Source: an uncultured Gammaproteobacteria bacterium (GTDB lineage: Bacteria; Pseudomonadota; Gammaproteobacteria; Arenicellales; Poriferihabitantaceae). From it: a DNA stretch of 64,000 bases. Positions within the stretch are counted from its first letter, which is position 1. Each line of letters starts with the position of its first letter. Shown piece after piece: positions 36,564 through 44,428 of the stretch. The stretch is taken from NCBI GenBank assembly GCA_947259885.1, contig CAMYNW010000007.1, positions 248,001 to 312,000 of the forward strand, in the 5' to 3' direction. Both the position numbers and the translations under genes were made by a program. The notes under the pieces are model-generated. The model was given only the letters and a program-made list of their open reading frames with translations, ran no database searches and had not been told where the DNA came from.

Positions 36564-38117
36564 ATGCCTGAAGCCACTGTTTCCCGTGCTGTTCGGGGTG
36601 GGCGTGACGCCCGTCGGGCGAAGCGTTCTGCACCCGTATTCGACATGCTGCCTGCGCTTACACGCAATCTGCCGCTATGCGAACCGATGGATGAGGAACA
36701 GATACGTCGAATCGATGATGCTTCGATGGCTATTCTGGAGGAAGTCGGCGTTATTTATCGTGATCCCACTGCGCTTCAGCAATGGAAACAGGCCGGCGCA
36801 CGGATCGATGGTGAGCGGGTCTATTTTGACAGAGACCATATTCGCGAACTGATCTTAACCATCCCGGCAGAAATAACCTATCACGCCCGCGACCCTGAAA
36901 AAAGCGTTCGCATTGGCGACAACAACTCGATTTTTGTGCCCATGACCGGGGCACCATACATACGTGATTTGGAAGACAAACGGCGTTGGCCAACCCTGGG
37001 GGACCTGGCCACGTTTCATAAGTTGTCACACATGCTGCCGGCGATGCATTCATCGGCCCACCATATTGTGGAACCGATGGATCACAAAGTGTCACACCGG
37101 CATCTGCGCATCACCTATTCTTCCATGAAGTATTCGGACAAAACTTTCATGGGGATGACTACCAGCCCGAAAAACGCCGAAGACGTAATGGAGATGTGCG
37201 CCATTTTGTTTGGCGAGGAATACATGGAAACCCATCCTGTCACTACCGGCAACTGTAACGGCAACTCTCCACTGGTTTGGGATGAAACCATGCTCGGTGC
37301 CATGCGCGCGTTTTGTCGTCGCAACCAGCCCGTACTCTGCTCTCCATTTGTGCTCGGTGGCGCCAACACCCCTGCGTCTGTCGCCCCGACAGTTGCCCAG
37401 CTCAATGCCGAGGCCTTATCCGCTCTCGCATATACCCAGATAGTGAGAGAGGGCTGCCCGGCGATCTATGGCCATTATCTGTCTACGGTGAATATGCGGT
37501 CCGGCGCGCCCATGGCAGGTACCCCCGAGATAAGTCTGATGAATTTTATGATCGGTCAGATGGCACGATTCTACGATGTGCCCTGGCGCACCTCGAATAC
37601 ACTCGGCGGCGCTAAAACATTTGACGCCCAGGCGGGCTATGAAAGTGCCACCACATTGTCGGCAGTGCTTCATTCAGGCGCACATTACATCTGGCATTCC
37701 GCCGGCTGGAACGAAGCCGGCATGCATTGCTCTATTGCCAAGTTCGTAGTGGATGCTGAACAGTGCGCCATGGGCTATCGCATGGCCGAAGGAATCCGCT
37801 GGGATGATTTTGATGAAGCGCTGGAAGCGATAAGAGATATCGGCCCTGGTGGCCATTACCTTGGCCATGCCCATACCCAGGAAAACTTCCAACGCGCTTT
37901 CTTCATGCCGCGGTTATTTGACAACAACTCGATCGAACAATGGCAGGCCGAAGGCTCTATGGAAATTACAGAGCGGGCATTGAACTATGCCAAGAAGTTG
38001 TTGGCAGAATACCAGGAGCCCTTACTAGACCAGGCCATTGATGAGCAATTGCTCGACTACATTGCCCGTCGCGAACGGGAAATACCCGCGGTGGACGCGC
38101 TGAATCAGGAACACTGA
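36564..38117 (+). CDS. Trimethylamine methyltransferase family protein, second copy (non-pyrrolysine)
   Basis: A 517-residue MttB-superfamily protein clearly related to that at 22820 but diverged. Shared elements include an arginine-rich N-terminus (RGGRDARRAKRSAP), AILEEVGVIYRDPTALQQW, WHSAGWNEAGMHCSIAKFV and GPGGHYLGHAHTQENF. No in-frame TAG is present. It sits after the DDAH gene and its stop overlaps the SDR start by one base (TGATG). It has no corrinoid partner of its own nearby and may use the carrier at 30.6-31.3 kb. Its substrate is unknown. Confidence 0.87.
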   Translation: MPEATVSRAVRGGRDARRAKRSAPVFDMLPALTRNLPLCEPMDEEQIRRIDDASMAILEEVGVIYRDPTALQQWKQAGARIDGERVYFDRDHIRELILTIPAEITYHARDPEKSVRIGDNNSIFVPMTGAPYIRDLEDKRRWPTLGDLATFHKLSHMLPAMHSSAHHIVEPMDHKVSHRHLRITYSSMKYSDKTFMGMTTSPKNAEDVMEMCAILFGEEYMETHPVTTGNCNGNSPLVWDETMLGAMRAFCRRNQPVLCSPFVLGGANTPASVAPTVAQLNAEALSALAYTQIVREGCPAIYGHYLSTVNMRSGAPMAGTPEISLMNFMIGQMARFYDVPWRTSNTLGGAKTFDAQAGYESATTLSAVLHSGAHYIWHSAGWNEAGMHCSIAKFVVDAEQCAMGYRMAEGIRWDDFDEALEAIRDIGPGGHYLGHAHTQENFQRAFFMPRLFDNNSIEQWQAEGSMEITERALNYAKKLLAEYQEPLLDQAIDEQLLDYIARREREIPAVDALNQEH

Positions 38118-38847
38118 TGTTAGAACGATTACGTTTCACCGGTAAGAAAGCGCTGGTTACCGGTGCCGCCGGGGGAATCGGTTTAGCGCTGGTCAGCGCG
38201 CTGTGTGTGCAGGTCGCGGCGGCGGACCGTGATACTGCATCCGTTGATGCCGATGTGCACCTTCCCGGAGATCTGTTGGAAACTGGCTATACCGAAGAAG
38301 GACTGCCCGCTGCGGCGGCAGACGGCCTTGGAGGGCTTGATATTGTGGTCAACAATGCAGGAGGCTCTGGTGGAAGAAATGTCTCTCGACCAATGGAATG
38401 CAACATGACGGTTAACCTCACAGCGCCTTTTCTACTGATCAAGGCCGCGCTGCCCACCTGCGGCAAACCAAAGGTGCGATCGTTAACATCGGCTCCATTG
38501 AAGGAGTGGGATCGAATCCTCGTCACGTCGCCTATTGCGCCACGAAGTCAGGATTGCATGGTCTAACCCGGGCAGTGGCTGTGGATCATGGCCATGAAGG
38601 GATACGCTGCAACGCCGTTGCCCCGGGTTGGATCGATACCGATCTTAATCTCGATTTCATTGCCTCAATGGAAGATCCGGAAGCGTTCAAACGCGATATA
38701 GGAAATATTCACCCTTTGGGAAGAACCGGCTCCCCGGCCGAGGTTGCGGCACTGGTGGCATTTCTGGCCGCCGAAGAAAGTGGCTTTATTACCGGGCAGG
38801 TTTATACCGTCGACGGTGGCCGGATGTCGAAGTTAAGCCTACCCTGA
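38117..38847 (+). pseudogene. Frameshifted short-chain dehydrogenase/reductase
   Basis: An SDR gene split over three frames. The first frame has the cofactor motif TGAAGGIGLAL and DIVVNNAG; the last has the YCATKSG catalytic pair, NAVAPGWIDTDL and GQVYTVDGG. Three shifts are needed for a continuous protein. One extra G near 38363 restores NNAGALVEEMSLDQWNAT; a missing C near 38404 and a missing C in the CCC run at 38453-38455 restore the rest. Three lesions in about 100 bases, while the surrounding kilobases are clean, favour real decay over sequencing error, but the latter is not excluded. It overlaps the MttB stop, so it was part of that operon. Confidence 0.8.
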
Positions 38848-38869
38848 GGATCTCCCCTGAGGATCTAGT

Positions 38870-40204
38870 TTACTCCCGACCAGCTCGCCATTCTTTCCAC
38901 TTCATAGTGGTATTCGCGCCGAGCCATGAAAGGGGCTCCGGCGGCAACCGGCGCGGTGGATCCATGGCACATAACGCGCGGGTCGTTTCGGTATCCTGGC
39001 CCATGGCCAGTTCCGCGGCAGAGATGCCTGAAAGCGTGCCCTTGGCAAGGCCAAGACCGTTTTGGCATACCGCGGAAAAGACGCCTTTGGCTACCTCACC
39101 ATGGGCCTGTACCCCGTTCAAACTGACACAAAGATGCCCGGCCCAGCGGTATTCCATTGGAATGCCGCCCAGCATCGGAAATCGTGCGGCAAACTTCTTA
39201 TCGTGCAAAGCGCCCGCTCTTGCCAATGCGCCCTCGCTCACCGTCATCGATGGGTTATAGGTAAACCTGCTCCGCACCACAATTCGATTGCCACCCACGC
39301 CATTAACGCGCCTGACTGTTGTTCCCATCGGATCCGCCGGAGTGACCCCCCATTGCAGTTCACCGCCGAGGACGCCTTCAGGCAATGGTTTGGTCATTGA
39401 TGCATAGGTAAAGACGTGCATCAATCTACGCACAAAGAAACCAAAAGATTCGGCATGCCCATTGTTAGCCAGGATAACGCGTCCCGCGGAAATTTTTCCC
39501 TTAGGCGTTTTCAGCATCCATCCACCAGGTTGTCCGATGATCTCCAGAACCGGACTCTGCTCATAAATCGAGACTTTACTCTTCAGCCCGCCGGCAAGTC
39601 CTCGAATATACGCCGCGGGCTGCAACATCACGGTTCCCGGCGTGAACAACCCGGAAACATAATAACGGATACCCGTCAGTTCCGACATTTCTCTAGCGTC
39701 CAGCAGACGGTAAGACTCCCCCATGTTAGCAAGATGCACGCCATACTCTCGATTATGCTGGTCGCCGGCGGACGTTGCCGCAGCATTAATCTTTCCATAG
39801 GGATTAAATACCTCTTGTGGCAGCTCATTTTCCTCTGACACATCCGTCGCAAACGCAATCGCCCTGCGATTGAGCGCGGTCTCGGCCTGATCTGCTTCGA
39901 TCGCCGCACCCGCGTAAATGTCTGATGAAAGATCATGGGGCAGATCAATCATAAATCCCGAATTGCGGCCAGCCGGGCCTTCGGCAATACGCCCCGCCTC
40001 GAGCACTGCTATACGCAGGTCAGGATCAAGCTGAATAAGACGCCGAGCAGCTGAAAGGCCGGCAAAACCCGCACCGATAATGGCAACATCAGCGTTAACC
40101 GCTGTTGACAACTCCACCGCCGGAGCAGGTTCCGGGAGCAAACGATTCCACGCTGCCGGTCCAGGCTGGATCGGCAATCGCCTGGTTTTCCAAACCTGAC
40201 TCAA
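38870..40204 (-). CDS. FAD-dependent amine/amino acid oxidoreductase (DAO family, PuuB-like)
   Basis: A 444-residue flavoprotein of the D-amino acid oxidase (DAO) fold. The dinucleotide-binding motif ADVAIIGAGFAGLSAARRL is at residues 39-57, ending in the acidic VLEAGRI, and GPAGRNSGFMIDLP follows. Relatives such as PuuB oxidise the secondary amine of gamma-glutamylputrescine; others act on imino acids or N-methyl amino acids. It starts with TTG at 40204, which overlaps the TGA of an aldehyde dehydrogenase remnant (GATTGAG). The pairing with an ALDH remnant fits a PuuB/PuuC-like origin. The present substrate is unknown. Confidence 0.82.
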   Translation of the reverse strand: MSQVWKTRRLPIQPGPAAWNRLLPEPAPAVELSTAVNADVAIIGAGFAGLSAARRLIQLDPDLRIAVLEAGRIAEGPAGRNSGFMIDLPHDLSSDIYAGAAIEADQAETALNRRAIAFATDVSEENELPQEVFNPYGKINAAATSAGDQHNREYGVHLANMGESYRLLDAREMSELTGIRYYVSGLFTPGTVMLQPAAYIRGLAGGLKSKVSIYEQSPVLEIIGQPGGWMLKTPKGKISAGRVILANNGHAESFGFFVRRLMHVFTYASMTKPLPEGVLGGELQWGVTPADPMGTTVRRVNGVGGNRIVVRSRFTYNPSMTVSEGALARAGALHDKKFAARFPMLGGIPMEYRWAGHLCVSLNGVQAHGEVAKGVFSAVCQNGLGLAKGTLSGISAAELAMGQDTETTRALCAMDPPRRLPPEPLSWLGANTTMKWKEWRAGRE

Positions 40205-40380
40205 TCCACGCTCTCGCCAGCGGCCACATCGGTGAGCTTCTCTCCAGTTCCTGGATTTAAGGTTTCAAACGTCTTGCCACAAGCAGCCGGACGATAGCCG
40301 CCGTTGATAAACGCGTTAGCTGGAAATTCCAGGCTGTCTGCCAGAGCGTGATATTCGTCTTTGGTCAGTAATTCGGTCAT
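40201..40380 (-). pseudogene. Aldehyde dehydrogenase, N-terminal remnant
   Basis: A 59-codon frame from ATG 40380 to TGA 40201 encodes the first part of an ALDH of the PuuC/betaine-aldehyde type: FPANAFINGGYRPAACGKTF, then ETLNPGTGEKL and AAGESVD, where the next residues should be the helix that starts the main domain. About 430 codons are missing, and the TTG start of the FAD oxidoreductase begins in the last codon. The gene lost its body by deletion, leaving a start and a leader-like peptide. The upstream DapA-like gene ends three bases before it. Confidence 0.75.
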
Positions 40381-40383
40381 AGA

Positions 40384-41289
40384 TTAATTCCCGGATTGGA
40401 TACTGGTAATAGTTGTTTTCAATACGCGTACCACCTGCTCCAGCGCACGCTTGTCGTCTTTGTTCAGCGGTTTAAGCGGCGGTCGAGGTGGCCCCGCGTG
40501 GCGGCCCGCCAGTTCTACGCCGTACTTGATAGTTTGTATAAATTTGCCGCCCTGTTCGAGCAGATGCATGAGCGGCATCATGGCCGACATGATTCTTCGT
40601 CCTTTATTAAAATCACCTTCTACAACGCAGGCCTGGTAGAGAGCGATATGTTCCTGTGGCAGAAAGTTCGACCCGCCACAGACCCAGCTCTTTGCTCCCC
40701 AGGCAAAATACTCCAGCGCCTGATCATCCATGCCGCAGGACATCTGAATATGTGGATAGTTACCTGCCAGCAAATGGACCCGGTTGATATCGCCGGAACT
40801 CTCTTTAATTGCACAAAAGTTCTTTGAGCGTCCCACCCTATCCAAAAACTCTTCTCCCATGTTCACGCCCATTCGACCCGGGAAGTTATAGAGCATGACA
40901 GGAAGGTCAGCGACTCGATCGATGGCCAGCGCATTGAGCGCATTCTCTCGCTCAGTGGGCACAGCATAAGGTGGCGTGGAAATCATGATCGCATCCGCCT
41001 GCATCTTTTTGGCGGCCTCGGCTACCTCAACGGAATCCGGCAGTCGGATAGCACCAGTACCCACTATCAGAGGCACTCGTCCTGCAATACAATTTGCAGC
41101 TAGCTGGGCCATGCGAACTCTCTCTTCGATGGATTGCGCGTAGTACTCGCCAGTAGAACCACCGACGATAATGCCATTTACTCCTGCTTCAATCAGGTGT
41201 TCGATCTGGGCCGAGAACGCCGACTCATCGATACCGCCATGCTCATCATGTGGCGTGATCACCGGGGTGTAGATACCGCGAAATTTCAT
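40384..41289 (-). CDS. DapA/dihydrodipicolinate synthase-like aldolase family protein
   Basis: A 301-residue class I aldolase-fold protein. GIIVGGSTGEYYAQSIEER near residue 39 is the phosphate/carboxylate loop, LYNFPGRMGVNM near 133 holds the catalytic tyrosine, and CAIKESSGDINR near 160 carries the Schiff-base lysine. It is probably not the lysine-biosynthesis enzyme, because it lies in a catabolic operon under a GntR regulator; relatives include hydroxyproline-pathway deaminases and sugar-acid lyases. A perfect 19-base palindrome is centred 22 bases upstream of its start. Confidence 0.85.
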   Translation of the reverse strand: MKFRGIYTPVITPHDEHGGIDESAFSAQIEHLIEAGVNGIIVGGSTGEYYAQSIEERVRMAQLAANCIAGRVPLIVGTGAIRLPDSVEVAEAAKKMQADAIMISTPPYAVPTERENALNALAIDRVADLPVMLYNFPGRMGVNMGEEFLDRVGRSKNFCAIKESSGDINRVHLLAGNYPHIQMSCGMDDQALEYFAWGAKSWVCGGSNFLPQEHIALYQACVVEGDFNKGRRIMSAMMPLMHLLEQGGKFIQTIKYGVELAGRHAGPPRPPLKPLNKDDKRALEQVVRVLKTTITSIQSGN

Positions 41290-41301
41290 TCTGTGTTATT
41301 T

Positions 41302-41320
41302 AGTATACAAAATGTATACT
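41302..41320. promoter_or_regulatory. Probable GntR operator (19-base perfect palindrome)
   Basis: AGTATACAAAATGTATACT is perfectly symmetric with an AAA centre. It lies in the 63-base gap between the GntR-family gene and the DapA-like gene, and includes the TGTATAC core common in sites of FCD-type GntR regulators. It is 13 bases from the DapA-like start, a position that would block transcription or overlap a promoter. The most likely ligand is the neighbouring regulator. Confidence 0.65.
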
Positions 41321-41352
41321 TTAATTCAGATATGCCGCTGTTTCAAGACAAT

Positions 41353-42069
41353 TTACTTACCCAGATCGATTTCCAGGCTGTCCGGCATCACAAAAGCTTC
41401 AATCTGTTGACGCGAGAGTTCCCAGTGTTCGATCGCTAGACTAGCCGCTATTTCTTCATCCCGGTCCCGGAACGCCTTGATCATTAAATCGTGATGATGC
41501 ACCGCGGTTTTAACCGCCTTCTGCATCTTCTTACTGGAGGGCCGGTAAAACGTTTGAGAGATGCGCGCATGATCGATCAACAGCCGCCGCAGGCTGGGCA
41601 GAAGAAAAGCATTATTCGCCATTTCTCCAATCAGGCTATGAAACTGATCATTGAAATAGACTTTTTGTTCTACATTATCGGTCTGCACCGAATCCTTGAA
41701 GCGCTGCTGAATCAGCTCCAGCGTCTCAAGCTGTTGCGCAGTGCAGTTTTGTGCGGCAAGCCGCGAAACTGCTGCATAGATCATGGGCGCGACCTGGAAA
41801 AATTCCCGCAAGGTATTCTGATCCATGGAAGAGACCTTGGCACCGCGATTGTTGCGAATCTCCAGATAGCCCTCTCCTGCCAGGGTGCGCATCACATCAC
41901 GCAGAGGAGTCCGTGAAATCTGGTACTGCTTGCTCAGCGCCACCTCGTCCATATCACAACCTGGAGCAAGTTCCAGGGTAAGTATCCTGCGCTTCAGGTC
42001 ACGATAAAAATATTCTTTCTTGTTTTCCGGTGGTGTCATGGTTTGATTCTTATCTTCGCTTAAAAACAA
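41353..42069 (-). CDS. GntR family transcriptional regulator (FCD subfamily)
   Basis: A 238-residue regulator with an N-terminal winged helix (LKRRILTLELAPGCDMDEVALSKQ, then ISRTPLRDVMRTLAGEGYLEI) and an all-helical C-terminal FCD ligand domain that keeps histidines for metal binding (NDQFHSLIGEMANNA and AVHHHDLMIKAF). FCD members generally sense organic acids. It is on the same strand as, and just upstream of, the DapA-like gene, with the palindrome at 41302 between them. Autoregulation and control of 38.9-41.3 kb are likely. Confidence 0.9.
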   Translation of the reverse strand: MFLSEDKNQTMTPPENKKEYFYRDLKRRILTLELAPGCDMDEVALSKQYQISRTPLRDVMRTLAGEGYLEIRNNRGAKVSSMDQNTLREFFQVAPMIYAAVSRLAAQNCTAQQLETLELIQQRFKDSVQTDNVEQKVYFNDQFHSLIGEMANNAFLLPSLRRLLIDHARISQTFYRPSSKKMQKAVKTAVHHHDLMIKAFRDRDEEIAASLAIEHWELSRQQIEAFVMPDSLEIDLGK

Positions 42070-42151
42070 AGGTGTCGTCTATGGAGAGATTGCACAAACA
42101 CCCCTAGCGGGCAGGTAAAAAGGCCTAACATCGACTTGGCCGGCATCGACT

Positions 42152-43126
42152 CTATGCAGTGCGACCGCGCAGCCGCCGTTTTAATATCGCTTTTCCTTTC
42201 TCTGATCCATCGTGCCAGCTGTCAAATACCCAATCGAGCGGCGTTATGCTGTTACCATAATTAATATGAAAAAAACGATGGTGAAGATTGTGGAAGTTGT
42301 CGCCAGTAGTAATTCTTATAGACCGGCCCAGTTTCAGATAATCGAATCCCGAATGTGACACTGCAGGACTAATTCCCTGAAACAGCCCGGTTAATACAAT
42401 AATAATCGGATGTACCGGAACAATCCACCATAGAAGAAAGACCGAAAAGTAAATTAAATGTTCTACTGGGTGCATGGAAATCCCGGTCCAGGGTCCGGTA
42501 TTCGCATTCCGATGATGCAATTCATGGGCGAAGTTATAGAGGGGCTTCCAGTGCAGCACACGGTGATTAAGGTAGAAGTGGAATGTGTTCCAAAAGAACA
42601 CCGCCCATAACATAGCAATAAAATATACGGGCGAATCGGAAATAGTAGGCCAGACAACATGGCCATTGGCGTACCACCAGTAGGTCATCGATTCATATGC
42701 CGTCCAGAATGAAACACCGCTGACAATGCTCCAAAACATATTGTCCTTTACCTGATCTTTCCATAAAAATTTGTCGTCATCTGTTGCCGGCCAGCGATTG
42801 TTGAACTTGGTATCCAGCTTCTGGCCCTTACGAATGTAGTACCACCAATGCAGCCCGCCCGCGACCAACGTAAGGAGTGCGGCGTTGCGGCACCAAATCA
42901 GCATAATCCAATCGAGTTCCAGGCTCTGCATCCGGGACAGATCAGGTGTCAGAAAGTACCAGGCAACGATCGCCATTGCGATCCATAACATTCCCCAGGG
43001 AAACAACAGGCCCATAGTCAGCCATTTAAAGGCGGCCAATGGACGCGGCGGCCACGCAAATAAAGGCGGCAGATCAATCCTTTCAGGTTGATAACCATGG
43101 GCAGATGACGAGACTGTTTCAGACAT
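42152..43126 (-). CDS. Sterol desaturase / fatty acid hydroxylase family protein
   Basis: A 324-residue membrane protein with four or five hydrophobic segments and the di-iron histidine clusters of this superfamily: NHRVLH, HELHHRNANTG, a single HSGFD and HNLHHRFFH, the last containing the final H-x-x-H-H. Members hydroxylate or desaturate lipids, sterols or carotenoids, using oxygen at the membrane. It is 82 bases upstream of the GntR gene and 34 bases downstream of the Ldh-family gene, both on its strand. A lipid role in this catabolic setting is unexplained. Confidence 0.88.
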   Translation of the reverse strand: MSETVSSSAHGYQPERIDLPPLFAWPPRPLAAFKWLTMGLLFPWGMLWIAMAIVAWYFLTPDLSRMQSLELDWIMLIWCRNAALLTLVAGGLHWWYYIRKGQKLDTKFNNRWPATDDDKFLWKDQVKDNMFWSIVSGVSFWTAYESMTYWWYANGHVVWPTISDSPVYFIAMLWAVFFWNTFHFYLNHRVLHWKPLYNFAHELHHRNANTGPWTGISMHPVEHLIYFSVFLLWWIVPVHPIIIVLTGLFQGISPAVSHSGFDYLKLGRSIRITTGDNFHNLHHRFFHINYGNSITPLDWVFDSWHDGSEKGKAILKRRLRGRTA

Positions 43127-43160
43127 GTTCTACCTCACTTCGCTACCACATTTGGTCAAA

Positions 43161-44171
43161 TTATAAAGCCAGGATCTGCTTCCAGGTCTCTTCAGGAACG
43201 GAAATTACACCATTTGAGACAGCTTTATGCACTCGTTCACGCTCACCCGGTATCTCAACCCGGTCAACACCCGGCATTGGTGGACATCGACGACACTCGG
43301 CGAGAATCTCTTCGGCAACGGATCGGATAGTGGACGGATCGCGATAGTCGGCAGTGTCGAGCGTGATCATCAACCAGTTGCACTCGGTTGTGGCCGGTCC
43401 GAGCATGGCTTCAGCCACGAGCTCTGCAACCAACCCAAGCGCGTATCCCTTGGCGCCCCCGGCAGGAAGTAAGGCGCCACCTTCATAATAATCCTCGGGA
43501 TCGGTGCTGGGCCTACCCTCATTGTCGATCATCACTCCCTCCGGCAATTGCGCGCCGGCACTTCTTGCAGCATAGATCCAGCCTCCGGCAATCTTTGCGG
43601 TGGCAAAATCCAGGATAACCGGCCCATGCTCACCGCCAGGAATCCCGATGCAGTAGGGATTAGTGGGCAGGATAGCTTTGCGACCGCCGAAAGGCGCAAC
43701 CTGTCGCCAGCTCTTTCGATTACCGCCTCCCAAGATAATGATCATGTATCCCTCCTCAGCCGCCTGTTCGGCATAAGCCCCGAGTCTCCCGGTGTGCCCT
43801 GCATGGCGAACGGCTATGGCTGAGATTCCGTTAGTCTTCGCAATTTTGCATCCATGATTCATTGCGAGTTCCATCGCCGGAATGCCGATACCTCCCTGAC
43901 CATCTACTTCATAGCTGCCGGATTTTGACTGTCTGAAAACCGGCAGGGCATCCGCCTTTATATAGCCACTTTCGAACTGCTCTACATACTGCAATACCCG
44001 CATCAGGCCGTGAGATTCCACTCCACATAAACTTGCGTCAGCCAGGTGTTCCGCCACCTTAATAGCCGTATCGCCCGGGCATCCACTCCTCTTAAGTGCA
44101 TCGCATATCCGCGCCACAGCTTCGACTGCTGGGATCTCCAGCCGGCCGCCCTTGAGTAGAATTTTGCTCAA
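43161..44171 (-). CDS. Ldh family NAD(P)-dependent oxidoreductase
   Basis: A 336-residue protein of the malate/L-lactate/ureidoglycolate dehydrogenase (YbiC/YlbC) family, which reduces or oxidises 2-oxo or imino acids. The catalytic His is in AVRHAGHTGRLGAYAE; FATAKIAGGWI and ALLPAGGAKGYALGLVAEL are the conserved nucleotide-binding parts. Some relatives reduce pyrroline-carboxylates in proline or hydroxyproline catabolism. It starts with TTG at 44171, overlapping the TGA that ends a GMC oxidoreductase remnant, the same arrangement as for the FAD oxidoreductase at 40204. Confidence 0.85.
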   Translation of the reverse strand: MSKILLKGGRLEIPAVEAVARICDALKRSGCPGDTAIKVAEHLADASLCGVESHGLMRVLQYVEQFESGYIKADALPVFRQSKSGSYEVDGQGGIGIPAMELAMNHGCKIAKTNGISAIAVRHAGHTGRLGAYAEQAAEEGYMIIILGGGNRKSWRQVAPFGGRKAILPTNPYCIGIPGGEHGPVILDFATAKIAGGWIYAARSAGAQLPEGVMIDNEGRPSTDPEDYYEGGALLPAGGAKGYALGLVAELVAEAMLGPATTECNWLMITLDTADYRDPSTIRSVAEEILAECRRCPPMPGVDRVEIPGERERVHKAVSNGVISVPEETWKQILAL

Positions 44172-44428
44172 TCTTCCGGAGGCAATTGCAGTGGTCCTAG
44201 AACACTATCTGACGCATTTTCTATTTGGTTATCTGTCTGCTGCGAAAATCCCTGGGATAATTCATCCGCAGCAATTCCTTGGAAAGCAGATTGTGATACG
44301 ACTTCTCACATGTGGCGTACTCCAGCAATTAGAACGCGTAAGTCATCTGCATCCCTGAAGTAGCCCGGGTCCACACGTGGCGTTGCCAGCGGTTCGTTCG
44401 ACGCGATGAAAGATTTCGGTTTTGACAT
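44168..44428 (-). pseudogene. GMC oxidoreductase (choline-dehydrogenase-like), C-terminal remnant
   Basis: The gap between the IPMDH-like and Ldh genes encodes, in one frame from ATG 44428, IASNEPLATPRVDPGYF followed by DADDLRVLIAGVRHM, the standard C-terminal substrate-domain segment of GMC oxidoreductases. A TGA then interrupts, after which the same frame continues EVVSQSAFQGIAADELSQG, still matching the family. The final catalytic YHPVGTCRMG region is not preserved. Most of the gene is missing and an in-frame stop is present. The ATG overlaps the IPMDH stop (TAATG), and the last TGA overlaps the Ldh start. Confidence 0.75.

Noticed and set aside
38506..38847. A separate short SDR gene starting with ATG 38506
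   Set aside because: It begins in the middle of the SDR fold and lacks the cofactor-binding half, which is found just upstream in another frame. It is the downstream part of a broken gene.
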